A stretch of DNA of 64,000 nt from Gordonia malaquae NBRC 108250 (GTDB lineage: Bacteria; Actinomycetota; Actinomycetes; Mycobacteriales; Mycobacteriaceae). The stretch's first letter is position 1. Each line of letters starts with the position of its first letter. The stretch lies in assembly GCF_000344135.1 (NCBI RefSeq), contig NZ_BAOP01000004.1, forward strand, positions 186,001 to 250,000, written 5' to 3'. Made by a program: the position numbers and the translations under genes. The notes under the pieces are model-generated. The model worked only from the letters and a program-made list of their open reading frames with translations. It was not told the DNA's origin and ran no database searches. Below are positions 42,520 through 50,677 of the stretch, in pieces.

Positions 42520-43971
42520 ATGACCACACTGGCACCCATCCCCGGCCGTGAGGAAGCGACGGATCCCCGAGACCCGCTGCTTCGGTTGACCACCTTCTTC
42601 GACGAAGGAACCGTCGAGCTCCTGCACCCCCGCGACAAATCGGGTGTGCTGGCAGCCGTCGGTGAGGTCGACGGTGTTCGCACCGTCTCCTATTGCACTG
42701 ATGGCACCGTGATGGGCGGTGCCATGGGGGTTGTCGGTTGCGCTCACATCGTGAACGCGATCGACACCGCCATCGCAGACCAGGCTCCGGTCGTGGGCAT
42801 CTGGCATTCCGGTGGTGCGCGCCTCGCTGAGGGCGTCGAAGGACTGCACGCGGTCGGCGGCGTGTTCGAAGCGATGGTGCGCGCCTCCGGCTACGTCCCG
42901 CAGATCTCCGTTGTCGTCGGATTCGCGGCAGGCGGAGCAGCGTACGGACCTGCACTGACCGACGTCGTGATCATGGCCCCGGACGGACGTGTGTTCGTGA
43001 CCGGCCCCGACGTGGTCAAGAGCGTCACCGGCGAGAGCGTCAGCATGGAGGAGCTCGGCGGACCTCACACGCACGGCAAGCGCTCCGGCGTCAGCCACAT
43101 CACCGCCGACTCCGAGCTCGACGCCTACTGGCGTGCTCGTCGACTGGTGACCACGTTCTCTCAGCAGGGCTCGATCGACATGACGCATGCGGCAGCCGAG
43201 GACAAAGACCTTCGCGCGCTGCTCCCTGAGTCGAATCGTCGCGCATACGACGTCCATCCGATCGTCGAGAACCTGCTCGACACCCAACTCGCGGCAGACG
43301 GTGCCACTGAGATCTCGACGTTCGAGGAGATCCAGGCCAAGTGGGCCCCGAACATCACGATCGGCTTCGGCAGGCTCGCCGGCCGGTCGGTCGGCGTGAT
43401 CGCCAACAACCCGCTGCGCATGGGCGGCTGCCTCAACTCCGAGGCCGCCGAGAAGGCCTCTCGTTTCGTGCGGCTCTGCGACGCGTTCGGCGTCCCGATC
43501 GTTGTGCTCACCGACGTCCCCGGTTACCTGCCCGGCGTCGGACAGGAGTGGAACGGCGTCGTGCGGCGCGGAGCCAAACTGCTCCACTCGTTCGCCGAGT
43601 GCACCGTCCCCCGAGTCACCCTCGTCACCCGCAAGATCTATGGCGGCGCATACATCGCGATGAACTCCCGCGCCCTCGGCGCGACCGCCGTGTTCGCCTG
43701 GCCCGGCTCCGAAGTCGCCGTGATGGGCGCCAAAGCCGCTGTCGGCATCCTGCACAAGAAGACGCTCGCCGCAGCTCCCGAGGACGAGCGCGAAGCCCTC
43801 CACGACCGTCTGGCAGTGGAGCACGAGCAGATTGCGGGCGGCGTCGGCCGCGCTCAGTCGATCGGTGTCGTCGACGAGATCATCGACCCCTCGGTGACCC
43901 GCAGTCGTCTCGCTGAGGCTCTCGCCGCAGCACCGTCGCGTCGCGGTCGCCACAAGAACATCCCACTCTGA
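42520..43971 (+). CDS. accD6: Acetyl/propionyl-CoA carboxylase carboxyltransferase AccD6
   Basis: AccD6 is the biotin-dependent carboxyltransferase beta subunit that makes malonyl-CoA for FAS-I and FAS-II together with an AccA subunit encoded elsewhere. The 483-aa protein has crotonase-fold oxyanion segments: GIWHSGGARLAEGVEGL in the N-domain, and DVPGYLPGVGQEWNGVVRRGAKLLHSF and YGGAYIAMNSRALGATAVFAWPGSEVAVMG in the C-domain. It lies 27 nt after kasA in the same operon. Confidence 0.94.
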   Translation: MTTLAPIPGREEATDPRDPLLRLTTFFDEGTVELLHPRDKSGVLAAVGEVDGVRTVSYCTDGTVMGGAMGVVGCAHIVNAIDTAIADQAPVVGIWHSGGARLAEGVEGLHAVGGVFEAMVRASGYVPQISVVVGFAAGGAAYGPALTDVVIMAPDGRVFVTGPDVVKSVTGESVSMEELGGPHTHGKRSGVSHITADSELDAYWRARRLVTTFSQQGSIDMTHAAAEDKDLRALLPESNRRAYDVHPIVENLLDTQLAADGATEISTFEEIQAKWAPNITIGFGRLAGRSVGVIANNPLRMGGCLNSEAAEKASRFVRLCDAFGVPIVVLTDVPGYLPGVGQEWNGVVRRGAKLLHSFAECTVPRVTLVTRKIYGGAYIAMNSRALGATAVFAWPGSEVAVMGAKAAVGILHKKTLAAAPEDEREALHDRLAVEHEQIAGGVGRAQSIGVVDEIIDPSVTRSRLAEALAAAPSRRGRHKNIPL

Positions 43972-44120
43972 CAGCTGTCGACCGCCCGACAGCACATCCA
44001 CACCAGATACACCTAGCGCAACACGCACCTCACAAGGCATACTCTGTATCAGTAGTGTGATATCCGATCTCGACGCGGTGCCTTGGGGAAGACGTTCCTC
44101 GTCGAATCGGAGGTGAAACA

Positions 44121-44639
44121 GTGCGCATTCTGAACCAGTTTGCGGACCTGACGACTGGCGTGGTGTACATCCACGCCTCTCCCGTCGCGCTGTGCCCGCA
44201 TGTGGAGTGGGCGCTGTCGTCGACGCTGAATGCGCGCGCAGATCTCAAGTGGTCGACGCAAGACGCCGAGCCTGGACGCATGCGCGCCACGGTGGACTGG
44301 ACCGGTCCCGTCAGCACTGGTGCGCGCCTGGCCAACGCACTGCGCGAGTGGCCCGGCTTGGCGTTCGAGGTGACTGAGAACGCCAGCGACGGCGTCGACG
44401 GCGAACGATTCAGCCATGTCCCCGGACTCGGCCTCTGGCGCGGATCCATCAGCGCCAACGGCGACGTGATCGTCGGTGAGATGCAACTTCGCGCCATGAT
44501 GGACGCCCAGCCCGACAGCGCAGGCCTGGCCGCCGAGCTCGACACCGCACTCGGAACCGCATGGGACGACGCCCTGGAGTCGTACCGCATGGGCGGAGCA
44601 GACGGCGAAGTGACCTGGCTGCACCAACGAGTCGGCTGA
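44121..44639 (+). CDS. DUF3145 family protein
   Basis: This 172-aa conserved actinobacterial protein has no known function. It begins MRILNQFADLTTGVVYIHASPVALCPHVEWALSS, the family's hallmark N-terminus, and ends in a tryptophan-rich helical region (AWDDALESYRMGGADGEVTWLHQRVG). The start is GTG with an excellent GGAGGTGA at 6 nt. It is monocistronic, with a hairpin terminator downstream and 149 bp of upstream DNA holding an AT-richer stretch that could be its promoter. Confidence 0.85.
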   Translation: MRILNQFADLTTGVVYIHASPVALCPHVEWALSSTLNARADLKWSTQDAEPGRMRATVDWTGPVSTGARLANALREWPGLAFEVTENASDGVDGERFSHVPGLGLWRGSISANGDVIVGEMQLRAMMDAQPDSAGLAAELDTALGTAWDDALESYRMGGADGEVTWLHQRVG

Positions 44640-44665
44640 CTCACTCCACAGACCATTTCCCACGG

Positions 44666-44698
44666 AACGCGCGCACGGCCATCGGCCGGGCGCGCGTT
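44666..44698 (+). terminator. Terminator hairpin after the DUF3145 gene
   Basis: AACGCGCGC and GCGCGCGTT form a 9-bp outer stem, with an inner CGGCC / GGCCG stem. It ends in TTTC and begins 27 nt past the stop codon. Confidence 0.8.
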
Positions 44699-44812
44699 TC
44701 TACTCTCGGACCTTGTTTCCTAGGATCCGTTCATTCATCGCGATCCGCTGGCACTATGCCGGCGTAATGCGATGAACGTGCCGATCTTGGGAGCATCGCC
44801 ACCGGACGTGCG

Positions 44813-45625
44813 TCAGCGACGAAGTTCGTTCACGACAGCGTTGTTGAATTCGCTCCACAGCGGTTTCGCCCACGCGCCGAAGGGCCGATCGGTCAGGACC
44901 ACGCACGCGGCGCCGAGCACCGGGTCCACCCACAGGAACGTGCCCGCCTGACCGAAGTGACCGAACGTGCTCGGCGAGTTCTCTGAGCCGGTCCAGTGCG
45001 GCGACTTCTCGCCCCGGATCTCGTAGCCGAGACCCCAGTCGCACGGCCGGTGTTTGCCGTACCCGGGGACGAAGCCGTCCAGCCCGGGAAACTGCACTGT
45101 GGCCGCCGCAGCGGCCGTCTCCGGGGCGAGCAGCCGCGGCGCCAACAGATCGCCCGCGAAACGCGCGAGGTCGTCGACGTTCGACCGAGCGCCATGTCCG
45201 GCCGGACCGGCGAGCACGGTCGACGTCATGCCGAGAGGTTCGCACACGGCCTCGCCGAGATAGTCCTCGAATGCGATGTCGGTGTGTGCGGTCACGAGTT
45301 CGGCGAGCGTTTCGAAACCCGCGCTGGAGTAGATGCGCTGCTCCCCCGGCCCCGCCTGCGGCTCACGCGAGTCGAACGCCATGCCCGACGCGTGGGACAG
45401 CAGATGTCGAACCGTCGCTCCCGGCAGGCCTACAGGCGTCGACAAGTCGATCGCCTCCTCGTCGACGGCCACCAAGACCGCCTGTGCCACGAGCAGCTTC
45501 GTCACCGACGCCAGTTCGTACACGCGGGAGGTGTCGCCGGCAGTCGAGACGACGCCCCCGGGGCCGATGATCGCCCCGGCGACGTTGTCGACCGGCCAGC
45601 GGGAGAGATCGTCCAGCACAGTCAC
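44813..45625 (-). CDS. Serine hydrolase of the beta-lactamase/esterase family
   Basis: This 270-aa penicillin-binding-fold hydrolase (class C beta-lactamase-like, Pfam Beta-lactamase) has the SxxK motif SVTK in YELASVTKLLVAQAVL. A tyrosine motif YSS (for YxN) lies in IYSSAGFETLAELV, and HFG replaces the KTG box in GHFGQAGTFLWVDP. Such proteins in mycolate genera are mostly esterases or lipases rather than resistance enzymes. No signal peptide is visible, so it is cytoplasmic. The start is GTG at 45625, only 11 nt after the upstream membrane-protein gene, so the two are likely co-transcribed. Confidence 0.82.
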   Translation of the reverse strand: MTVLDDLSRWPVDNVAGAIIGPGGVVSTAGDTSRVYELASVTKLLVAQAVLVAVDEEAIDLSTPVGLPGATVRHLLSHASGMAFDSREPQAGPGEQRIYSSAGFETLAELVTAHTDIAFEDYLGEAVCEPLGMTSTVLAGPAGHGARSNVDDLARFAGDLLAPRLLAPETAAAAATVQFPGLDGFVPGYGKHRPCDWGLGYEIRGEKSPHWTGSENSPSTFGHFGQAGTFLWVDPVLGAACVVLTDRPFGAWAKPLWSEFNNAVVNELRR

Positions 45626-45636
45626 TTTGTGGCCGC

Positions 45637-46536
45637 CTACGGCGTCGCCGGAACGGTCGACGACTGGGGCGCACCCTCGTGCACCTCGGAATCGCCCTTC
45701 TCAGCAGGCGACTTCACTTCCGGCGTGCCAGAGGTCTCAGTGAACTGATCCTCGTCTAGCGTGGACGTGACGTCGTCGACTCCGCCCAGCACGCGGTCGA
45801 CGTCGGCAGTGGTGTAGCCGCAGCTGTTGATCGCCTCCGACACCCATTTCTTGGTGAGTCGCGGGATGTTGGCCGCATGCGCGTCGGCGACCGAGGTGCG
45901 CTCCTTCGTCTTCGTCGAGCGACGCAAGTCCGGAACGTCCTCGCAGACGTGGAACGCCGAGCCGCCCTTGACCCACACGACCTCGTCCTTGCCGGTCAGT
46001 TCCTTCACCACGTTGGTCTCAACGCTGTACTGCTCGACCGACGGCGGATTCCAGTCGGCACTGGCCAGGCCGACCGCTGCGGCGATCACGATCGCGATAC
46101 CGCCGGCGATGCCCTTCTGCTTGCCGTCCATGTCCTTGTTCAGGAAGATCATCACGATCAGCGGCAGGAACGCGATCACCGTGATGATGACGCCGAGTTG
46201 ATTCTGAACGAAGAAGCGAACAGTGTCCTTGCGCGACGCCGGGTCGAGACGGTTCGCCTTCTTCCACAGCAGCGAACCGCCGAGGGCAAAAGCACCGATG
46301 ACGACGAGCATGACGATGAGCAGCCACATGAGGATCGGATCCTGGCGGAGGACCCAGAAAATGGTGAAGAGTTCACCGCCGATGGCGATCGCCCACAGCA
46401 CTGCGGCGATGATGCGGAAAGTCAGCGCCTTCGACTTCGCCTCTGGCGACGCCGACCACGAGCCACCGCTCGTCGTCTGCTGCTCCGCGACTTCGGCGCC
46501 CTTTTTCGCCCGTGAGCTCCGGCTGTTCTCGGCCAT
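45637..46536 (-). CDS. Conserved membrane protein of unknown function
   Basis: This 299-aa protein has an N-terminal charged tail, then four predicted membrane segments: about residues 39-62 (IIAAVLWAIAIGGELFTIFWVL), 70-90, 112-133 and 143-160. A C-terminal extracytoplasmic domain follows with two cysteines, in FHVCEDVPDLR and INSCGYTTADVD, ending in an acidic Pro/Thr-rich tail. I do not recognise a named family. The ATG at 46536 has GGGAGG at good spacing. It lies directly upstream of the serine hydrolase gene, and its own 5' flank contains the 104-bp palindromic repeat. Confidence 0.75.
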   Translation of the reverse strand: MAENSRSSRAKKGAEVAEQQTTSGGSWSASPEAKSKALTFRIIAAVLWAIAIGGELFTIFWVLRQDPILMWLLIVMLVVIGAFALGGSLLWKKANRLDPASRKDTVRFFVQNQLGVIITVIAFLPLIVMIFLNKDMDGKQKGIAGGIAIVIAAAVGLASADWNPPSVEQYSVETNVVKELTGKDEVVWVKGGSAFHVCEDVPDLRRSTKTKERTSVADAHAANIPRLTKKWVSEAINSCGYTTADVDRVLGGVDDVTSTLDEDQFTETSGTPEVKSPAEKGDSEVHEGAPQSSTVPATP

Positions 46537-46553
46537 GTGTTTCCTCCCAGTAG

Positions 46554-46657
46554 CTTCTCGACTGCGCTCGAAGAACGGAGATAAGTCCGCTCGAAAGAAC
46601 GGGTCGGGTTCCGCCCGACGAGCGCGTCATCTCCGCCCTTCGAGCGCAGTCGAGAAG
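46554..46657. repeat. 104-bp palindromic repeat element (MITE- or REP-like)
   Basis: The ends are perfect 20-bp inverted repeats, CTTCTCGACTGCGCTCGAAG (46554-46573) and its complement (46638-46657). Inside them CGGAGAT / ATCTCCG, CGCTC / GAGCG and GTCGGG / CCCGAC pair in nested order, so the whole element folds into one long hairpin. It encodes nothing and sits in the 5' flank of the membrane-protein gene. Such elements are usually multi-copy; no second copy was noticed in the window. Confidence 0.75.
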
Positions 46658-46690
46658 AACATTAATGCAGATCCGTCGAAGAAATGCAGA

Positions 46691-46719
46691 AGGCCCGCCG
46701 ACTCGAAGTCGGCGGGCCT
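46691..46719 (-). terminator. Terminator hairpin after the alcohol dehydrogenase gene
   Basis: AGGCCCGCCGACT and AGTCGGCGGGCCT form a perfect 13-bp stem with a CGA loop, 19 nt beyond the dehydrogenase stop codon. Confidence 0.85.
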
Positions 46720-46738
46720 CATGCGAGGTTCGCGAAGA

Positions 46739-47869
46739 TCAGTGATCGGCGTCCGTGTAGCGGATGACACCGCGGATGTTGCGGCCCTCGAGCATGTCGG
46801 TGTAGCCCTCGTTGATCTGGTCGAGGGTGTACTCGCGGGTGATCATGTCGGCGATGTTGAGCTTTCCGACCTTGTACATCGACAGCAGCAGCGGGATGTC
46901 GAGCTTCGGGTTCGCGCCACCGAAGATCGAGCCCTGCAGGTTCTTCTGCAGCAGTGTCAGCATCGCCAGGTTCAGGGTCACCTGGTTGTCCATCATGTTG
47001 CCCATGCCGGTCAGGACGCAGGTGCCGTTCTTCGCGGTGATCGACAGCCAGGTGTCGACGTCCTTGCCGAACACTTCACCGACGGTCACGATGACCTTCT
47101 GGCACATGCCCCACTCGGTGGCGTTGCCGATCTCGTTCATTGCCTCTTCGACGGTCGCGAACGCCTGGGTCGCGCCGAACTTGAGCGCCTGCTCGCGCTT
47201 CCACTCGACGGGGTCGATGGCGAACACGTTGCGTGCGCCCGCGATCACGGCGCCCTGGAGCGCTGCGGTGCCCACGCCGCCGACGCCGACGATCGCGACG
47301 TCTTCACCCGGGCGGACGTCGCCGCTGCGGGTGGACGAGCCGTAGCCGGTGGGGATGCCACAGCCGCAGAGTGCGGCGACCTCGAACGGGATGTCCTTGT
47401 CGATCTTCACCGCGGACGCCTCGTGAACCACCATGTAGGGCGAGAACGTGCCGAGCAGGGTCATCGGGTAGACCGGCTGACCGTCCGTCGTGTGGATCCG
47501 GAACGTGTGGTCCGAGACCGCTTCGCCCTGCAGCAGCATGGCGCCGAAGTCGCAGAGATTGGCGACGCCCGCCTTACAGGACTTGCACTTGCCACACGAC
47601 GGGATGAACGACAGGACGACGTGGTCGCCGACCTCGAAGTCGGTGACGCCTTCGCCGAGTGCTTCGACGACGCCCGCGCCTTCGTGCCCGCCGAGGATCG
47701 GGAATCCGCCCATCGGGATGCCGCCGGTCATCAGGTGATGGTCCGAGTGGCACATGCCCGCGGCTTCCATGCGGATCCTGATCTCGTGCGCCTTGGGGTC
47801 GCCGATCTCGATCTCTTCGATCTGCCACGGCTGGTTCAGCTCCCGCAGGAGTGCGCCCTTCGTCTTCAC
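46739..47869 (-). CDS. NDMA-dependent (mycofactocin-type) alcohol dehydrogenase
   Basis: This 376-aa medium-chain zinc dehydrogenase belongs to the group with tightly bound NAD that needs an artificial acceptor (NDMA) in vitro and is thought to use mycofactocin in vivo. The catalytic zinc ligands lie in MCHSDHHL and GGHEGAG, and the structural zinc site is SCGKCKSCKAGVANLC. The Rossmann motif is VGVGGVGTAALQGAVIAGA and the C-terminus is EGRNIRGVIRYTDADH. The GTG at 47869 is preferred: it has GAGG 8 nt upstream and gives the family N-terminus VKTKGALL. The frame is open further upstream to 47977. A KstR-like site lies about 100 bp upstream. Confidence 0.9.
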   Translation of the reverse strand: MKTKGALLRELNQPWQIEEIEIGDPKAHEIRIRMEAAGMCHSDHHLMTGGIPMGGFPILGGHEGAGVVEALGEGVTDFEVGDHVVLSFIPSCGKCKSCKAGVANLCDFGAMLLQGEAVSDHTFRIHTTDGQPVYPMTLLGTFSPYMVVHEASAVKIDKDIPFEVAALCGCGIPTGYGSSTRSGDVRPGEDVAIVGVGGVGTAALQGAVIAGARNVFAIDPVEWKREQALKFGATQAFATVEEAMNEIGNATEWGMCQKVIVTVGEVFGKDVDTWLSITAKNGTCVLTGMGNMMDNQVTLNLAMLTLLQKNLQGSIFGGANPKLDIPLLLSMYKVGKLNIADMITREYTLDQINEGYTDMLEGRNIRGVIRYTDADH

Positions 47870-47969
47870 CTTCACAACCTCACTTCGAACGGATGTCTTC
47901 TCGGGCCACGCGTTTCGCGTCGCGCGTGATCGTGCTTCGCTTGTGAGAGTAGTCACCTGAGACGGAAAT

Positions 47970-48002
47970 TGAAACACGTTCCAGTTTTGATTGTGGAACG
48001 TG
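47970..48002. promoter_or_regulatory. KstR-like site within a longer inverted repeat
   Basis: TGAAACACGTTCCA (47970-47983) fits the KstR consensus TnnAACnnGTTnnA exactly. Its right part CACGTTCCA is repeated inverted as TGGAACGTG at 47994-48002, giving a 9-bp dyad with a 10-nt spacer. It lies between the acyl-CoA ligase stop and the alcohol dehydrogenase start. Function as a steroid or lipid-catabolism operator is inference. Confidence 0.5.
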
Positions 48003-48043
48003 GTCCGATTCCGCTGCTCAGACGGCCATCTCGTGCGACACGA

Positions 48044-49642
48044 TCAGCTCTTGAGGCCCGCGTCCTTACTGCCGTATGCCTTCCGCAGACCCGGCTTCAC
48101 CACCTTGCCGCCCGCATTTCGCGGCAGTTCGTCCACGACGACTATGTCCTTGGGGTGCTTGAAACGGGCGAGGTTGTCGTTGAGGAACGGTTCAAGCTCC
48201 TCGATGGTCAACTCGTCGACACCCTCAGCGAGCACCACGACGCCGACGGGAACTTCGCCCCACTTGTCGTGGGCGCGACCGATCACCGCGGCTTCCAGAA
48301 TCTTCGGGTGCGAAAACAGAACATTCTCGACCTCGGCGCAGTAGATGTTCTCTCCGCCGGAGATGATCATGTCCTTGGCCCGGTCGACGACGAACAGGAA
48401 CCCCTCCTCGTCGGCGCGCACGAGGTCGCCCGAGTGGAACCAGCCGCCGCGGAACGCATCGGCAGTCCCCTGCGGGTTCTGCCAGTACCCGGCCATGAGG
48501 TTCGCGCCGCGATAGACGATCTCGCCCACCTCGCCCTGCGGCACGTCGTTCATCTCCGGATCGACGATGCGAGCGGTCACCGCGGGCACCACCTTTCCGA
48601 TGGAACCGATCTTGCGCTGCGCGTCCTTTCCTTCGAGCACACACGTGATCGGCGACATCTCGGTCTGCCCGAAGACCGCGATGTTCAACGCGTCCGGGAA
48701 CGTGTCGTTCATCGCCTGCAGCACGGTGTCCGACGCCGGTGCGGCGCCCCACGAGATCACGCGCAGCTTCACATCGCGCGGCTTGGCCTGCTGGGCCGCG
48801 CAGACGGCCTGCCACTGTGCCGGAACCAGGAAGATCGATGTGGTGCCTTCGCGCTCGAGAGTGTCGAGCATGTCGTTCGGATCGAACGCCCCGAGCGGAT
48901 GGATCACCGACAGCGCGCCGATGTAGATCAGGGCCGTCATCGCACCGAGCGCGGCGATGTGGAACATCGGAGCGACGCACGAACCGATGTCGTCGGCCGA
49001 CGTGTTGAGCGCCTGCAGCGTCGTCTGCGCCTGCGACTGCAGGTTCTGGTGAGTCAACATCGCACCCTTGGGCTTCCCCGTGGTGCCCGAGGTGTACATG
49101 ATCAGGGCGATCGTCTCCTCCGGGATGTCGATGTCCGGAAGCGGCTCCCCTTCTTCGGACACCAGAGCCTCGTAGTCGAGGTGACCGTCGTTCTGTGCCC
49201 CGCCGACGACGATCGTGTGCTCGATGGCGCCGGTGGCCGCCGACACCGCATCAGCCAACGGCGCGAGCATCGTCTCGGTCACGACGACCTTCGCTCCGGA
49301 GTCGGAGACGAGGTATCCGATCTCAGGCGGCGTCATGCGGAAGTTCACCGGGACCGGGATCGCGCCGATCAGGTTCGCCGCGAACACCAACTCGACGTAC
49401 TCCGTGCGGTTGAGCATGATCACGAGGATTCGATCGCCGAACGACACTCCGCGACGCAGGAGCGACGCAGCCAGCGAGTGCGTGCGCGCGTCGAGTTGCG
49501 ACCACGTCGTGGTGGCACCCATGAACCGCAGCGCCGGAGCGTCCGGTTTCATCTCCGCATGTCGACGGACCTGGTTGTTCCAATGGTGGCGGCGTGAACG
49601 CTGCGGCTCGGCGTTGAGGGCGAAGCCCAGTACGTCGGTCAT
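48044..49642 (-). CDS. Fatty-acyl-CoA ligase (FadD5-like)
   Basis: This 532-aa adenylate-forming ligase would activate a fatty or sterol-derived acid to its CoA thioester in the cytoplasm. The P-loop is MYTSGTTGKPKGAMLTH; A5 is the NIAVFGQTEMSP segment, followed by WFHSGDLVRADEEGFLFVVDRAKDMIISGGENIYCAEVE, and the terminal lysine lies in RNAGGKVVKPGLRK. The N-terminus HHWNNQVRRHAEMKPDAPALRF recalls mycobacterial FadD5. It lies 57 nt downstream of the enoyl-CoA hydratase gene in the same direction, so the pair is probably an activation plus beta-oxidation unit. The exact acid is unknown. Confidence 0.88.
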   Translation of the reverse strand: MTDVLGFALNAEPQRSRRHHWNNQVRRHAEMKPDAPALRFMGATTTWSQLDARTHSLAASLLRRGVSFGDRILVIMLNRTEYVELVFAANLIGAIPVPVNFRMTPPEIGYLVSDSGAKVVVTETMLAPLADAVSAATGAIEHTIVVGGAQNDGHLDYEALVSEEGEPLPDIDIPEETIALIMYTSGTTGKPKGAMLTHQNLQSQAQTTLQALNTSADDIGSCVAPMFHIAALGAMTALIYIGALSVIHPLGAFDPNDMLDTLEREGTTSIFLVPAQWQAVCAAQQAKPRDVKLRVISWGAAPASDTVLQAMNDTFPDALNIAVFGQTEMSPITCVLEGKDAQRKIGSIGKVVPAVTARIVDPEMNDVPQGEVGEIVYRGANLMAGYWQNPQGTADAFRGGWFHSGDLVRADEEGFLFVVDRAKDMIISGGENIYCAEVENVLFSHPKILEAAVIGRAHDKWGEVPVGVVVLAEGVDELTIEELEPFLNDNLARFKHPKDIVVVDELPRNAGGKVVKPGLRKAYGSKDAGLKS

Positions 49643-49699
49643 CTCTTCTAGCTCCTCGATCTCAGGTCGTGCGATGGGTTCGGGGTGGGTGGTGCGGGG

Positions 49700-50497
49700 T
49701 CATTTGCCGACGAACGCGGCGAGCGCTCGCCCGAAGGCCGGGGATTGCAGGAGCTGTGTCTGGCCGGCGATCTCGCGGTCGATCGCGTCGTCGTATCCGG
49801 CCAACGAGTGCGCGTCGAGGGCCGCCTTGGTCACGGCGAGTGCGTCGGGCGAGCTCTTGAGAAGCCTGCCGACGACGCGGTCGACCGTCGCGGTCAACGC
49901 GACGCCGTCGTCGACGACGGCGTTGATCAGACCGGCGTCGAGCGCCTCGGGTGCCCACAACTTCTCTCCCAGAAGCGCCAGCGCATTGGCGCGTGCTCGC
50001 CCGAGCGACGCGGTGAACAGCGCAGTCGCTCCACCGTCGGGCATCAGACCGATGTTGACGAAAGCGAGCAGGAAGTACGCACGACTCGTCGCATAGACGA
50101 GGTCGGCGGCGACTGCGAGTGACGCGCCGATCCCGACCGCGGCGCCGTCGACAGCCGCGACCACGGGCATCGGCAGCGACCGGATTGCCCCGATCAACCG
50201 CGAACCGTTCTCGATGATCGCGCGCGACGCCGACTCGTCGAACCCTCCGGTGGCCGCCGAGTCCGCAGCCATGCCCGCCACATCGGCGCCCGCACAGAAA
50301 GATCCGCCACGACCCGTGATCACAACAGCCCGAATGTCCGAGCGCGTCGCGAAGTCGCGGCAGAGTTCGATGATCCGCCCGGAGGCCGCACCGTCGAGCG
50401 CGTTCATCCGTTCCGGTCGATCGATCTCGATGCGTGCGACGCCCCGACCGTCGATCTCGTCCCAGACACCGCCCTCGAACCCGGCCTCGTCACTCAT
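49700..50497 (-). CDS. Enoyl-CoA hydratase/isomerase family protein
   Basis: This 265-aa crotonase-fold protein acts in beta-oxidation. The signature runs from ARIEIDRPERMNALDG through AVVITGRGGSFCAGADVAGM (first oxyanion NH) to AAVDGAAVGIGASLAVAADLVYA (second oxyanion glycine). The catalytic position of the second glutamate is occupied by Asp-Gly in NIGLMPDGGAT rather than the usual PExG, so it may be an isomerase or a divergent hydratase. The ATG at 50497 has AGGA at 5 nt; the longer frame is not favoured. It is divergent from the double-TetR gene, with a 180-bp shared promoter region. Confidence 0.88.
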   Translation of the reverse strand: MSDEAGFEGGVWDEIDGRGVARIEIDRPERMNALDGAASGRIIELCRDFATRSDIRAVVITGRGGSFCAGADVAGMAADSAATGGFDESASRAIIENGSRLIGAIRSLPMPVVAAVDGAAVGIGASLAVAADLVYATSRAYFLLAFVNIGLMPDGGATALFTASLGRARANALALLGEKLWAPEALDAGLINAVVDDGVALTATVDRVVGRLLKSSPDALAVTKAALDAHSLAGYDDAIDREIAGQTQLLQSPAFGRALAAFVGK

Positions 50498-50580
50498 CGT
50501 TCCTCGCATCACCGTCGGACTTGTCGTTGATATGCCACACACCGTAACAGGAAGAGTGACGGAAGTCATGCGAATAGTCA

Positions 50581-50596
50581 TTAACTTATAAGTCAA
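50581..50596. promoter_or_regulatory. AT-rich inverted repeat in a divergent promoter region
   Basis: TTAACTTATAAGTCAA is a 16-bp near-perfect dyad (one mismatch) between the enoyl-CoA hydratase and double-TetR genes. It is a candidate operator for the TetR-family product encoded 82 bp away. Confidence 0.5.
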
Positions 50597-50677
50597 CTTA
50601 CTGGGTGATGACCTGGGTTTATCCAACTTCAGATGATTCTCAGCATGTTTCTCCGGGCTTCGATACCATCACTACCC

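Noticed and set aside
42331-44040. 569-codon minus-strand frame opposite accD6
   Set aside because: accD6 is unmistakable on the plus strand and in the expected operon, so the minus frame is a shadow.
44813-45625. Antibiotic-resistance beta-lactamase
   Set aside because: There is no signal peptide and the third motif is HFG instead of KTG. It fits a cytoplasmic esterase-type member of the fold.
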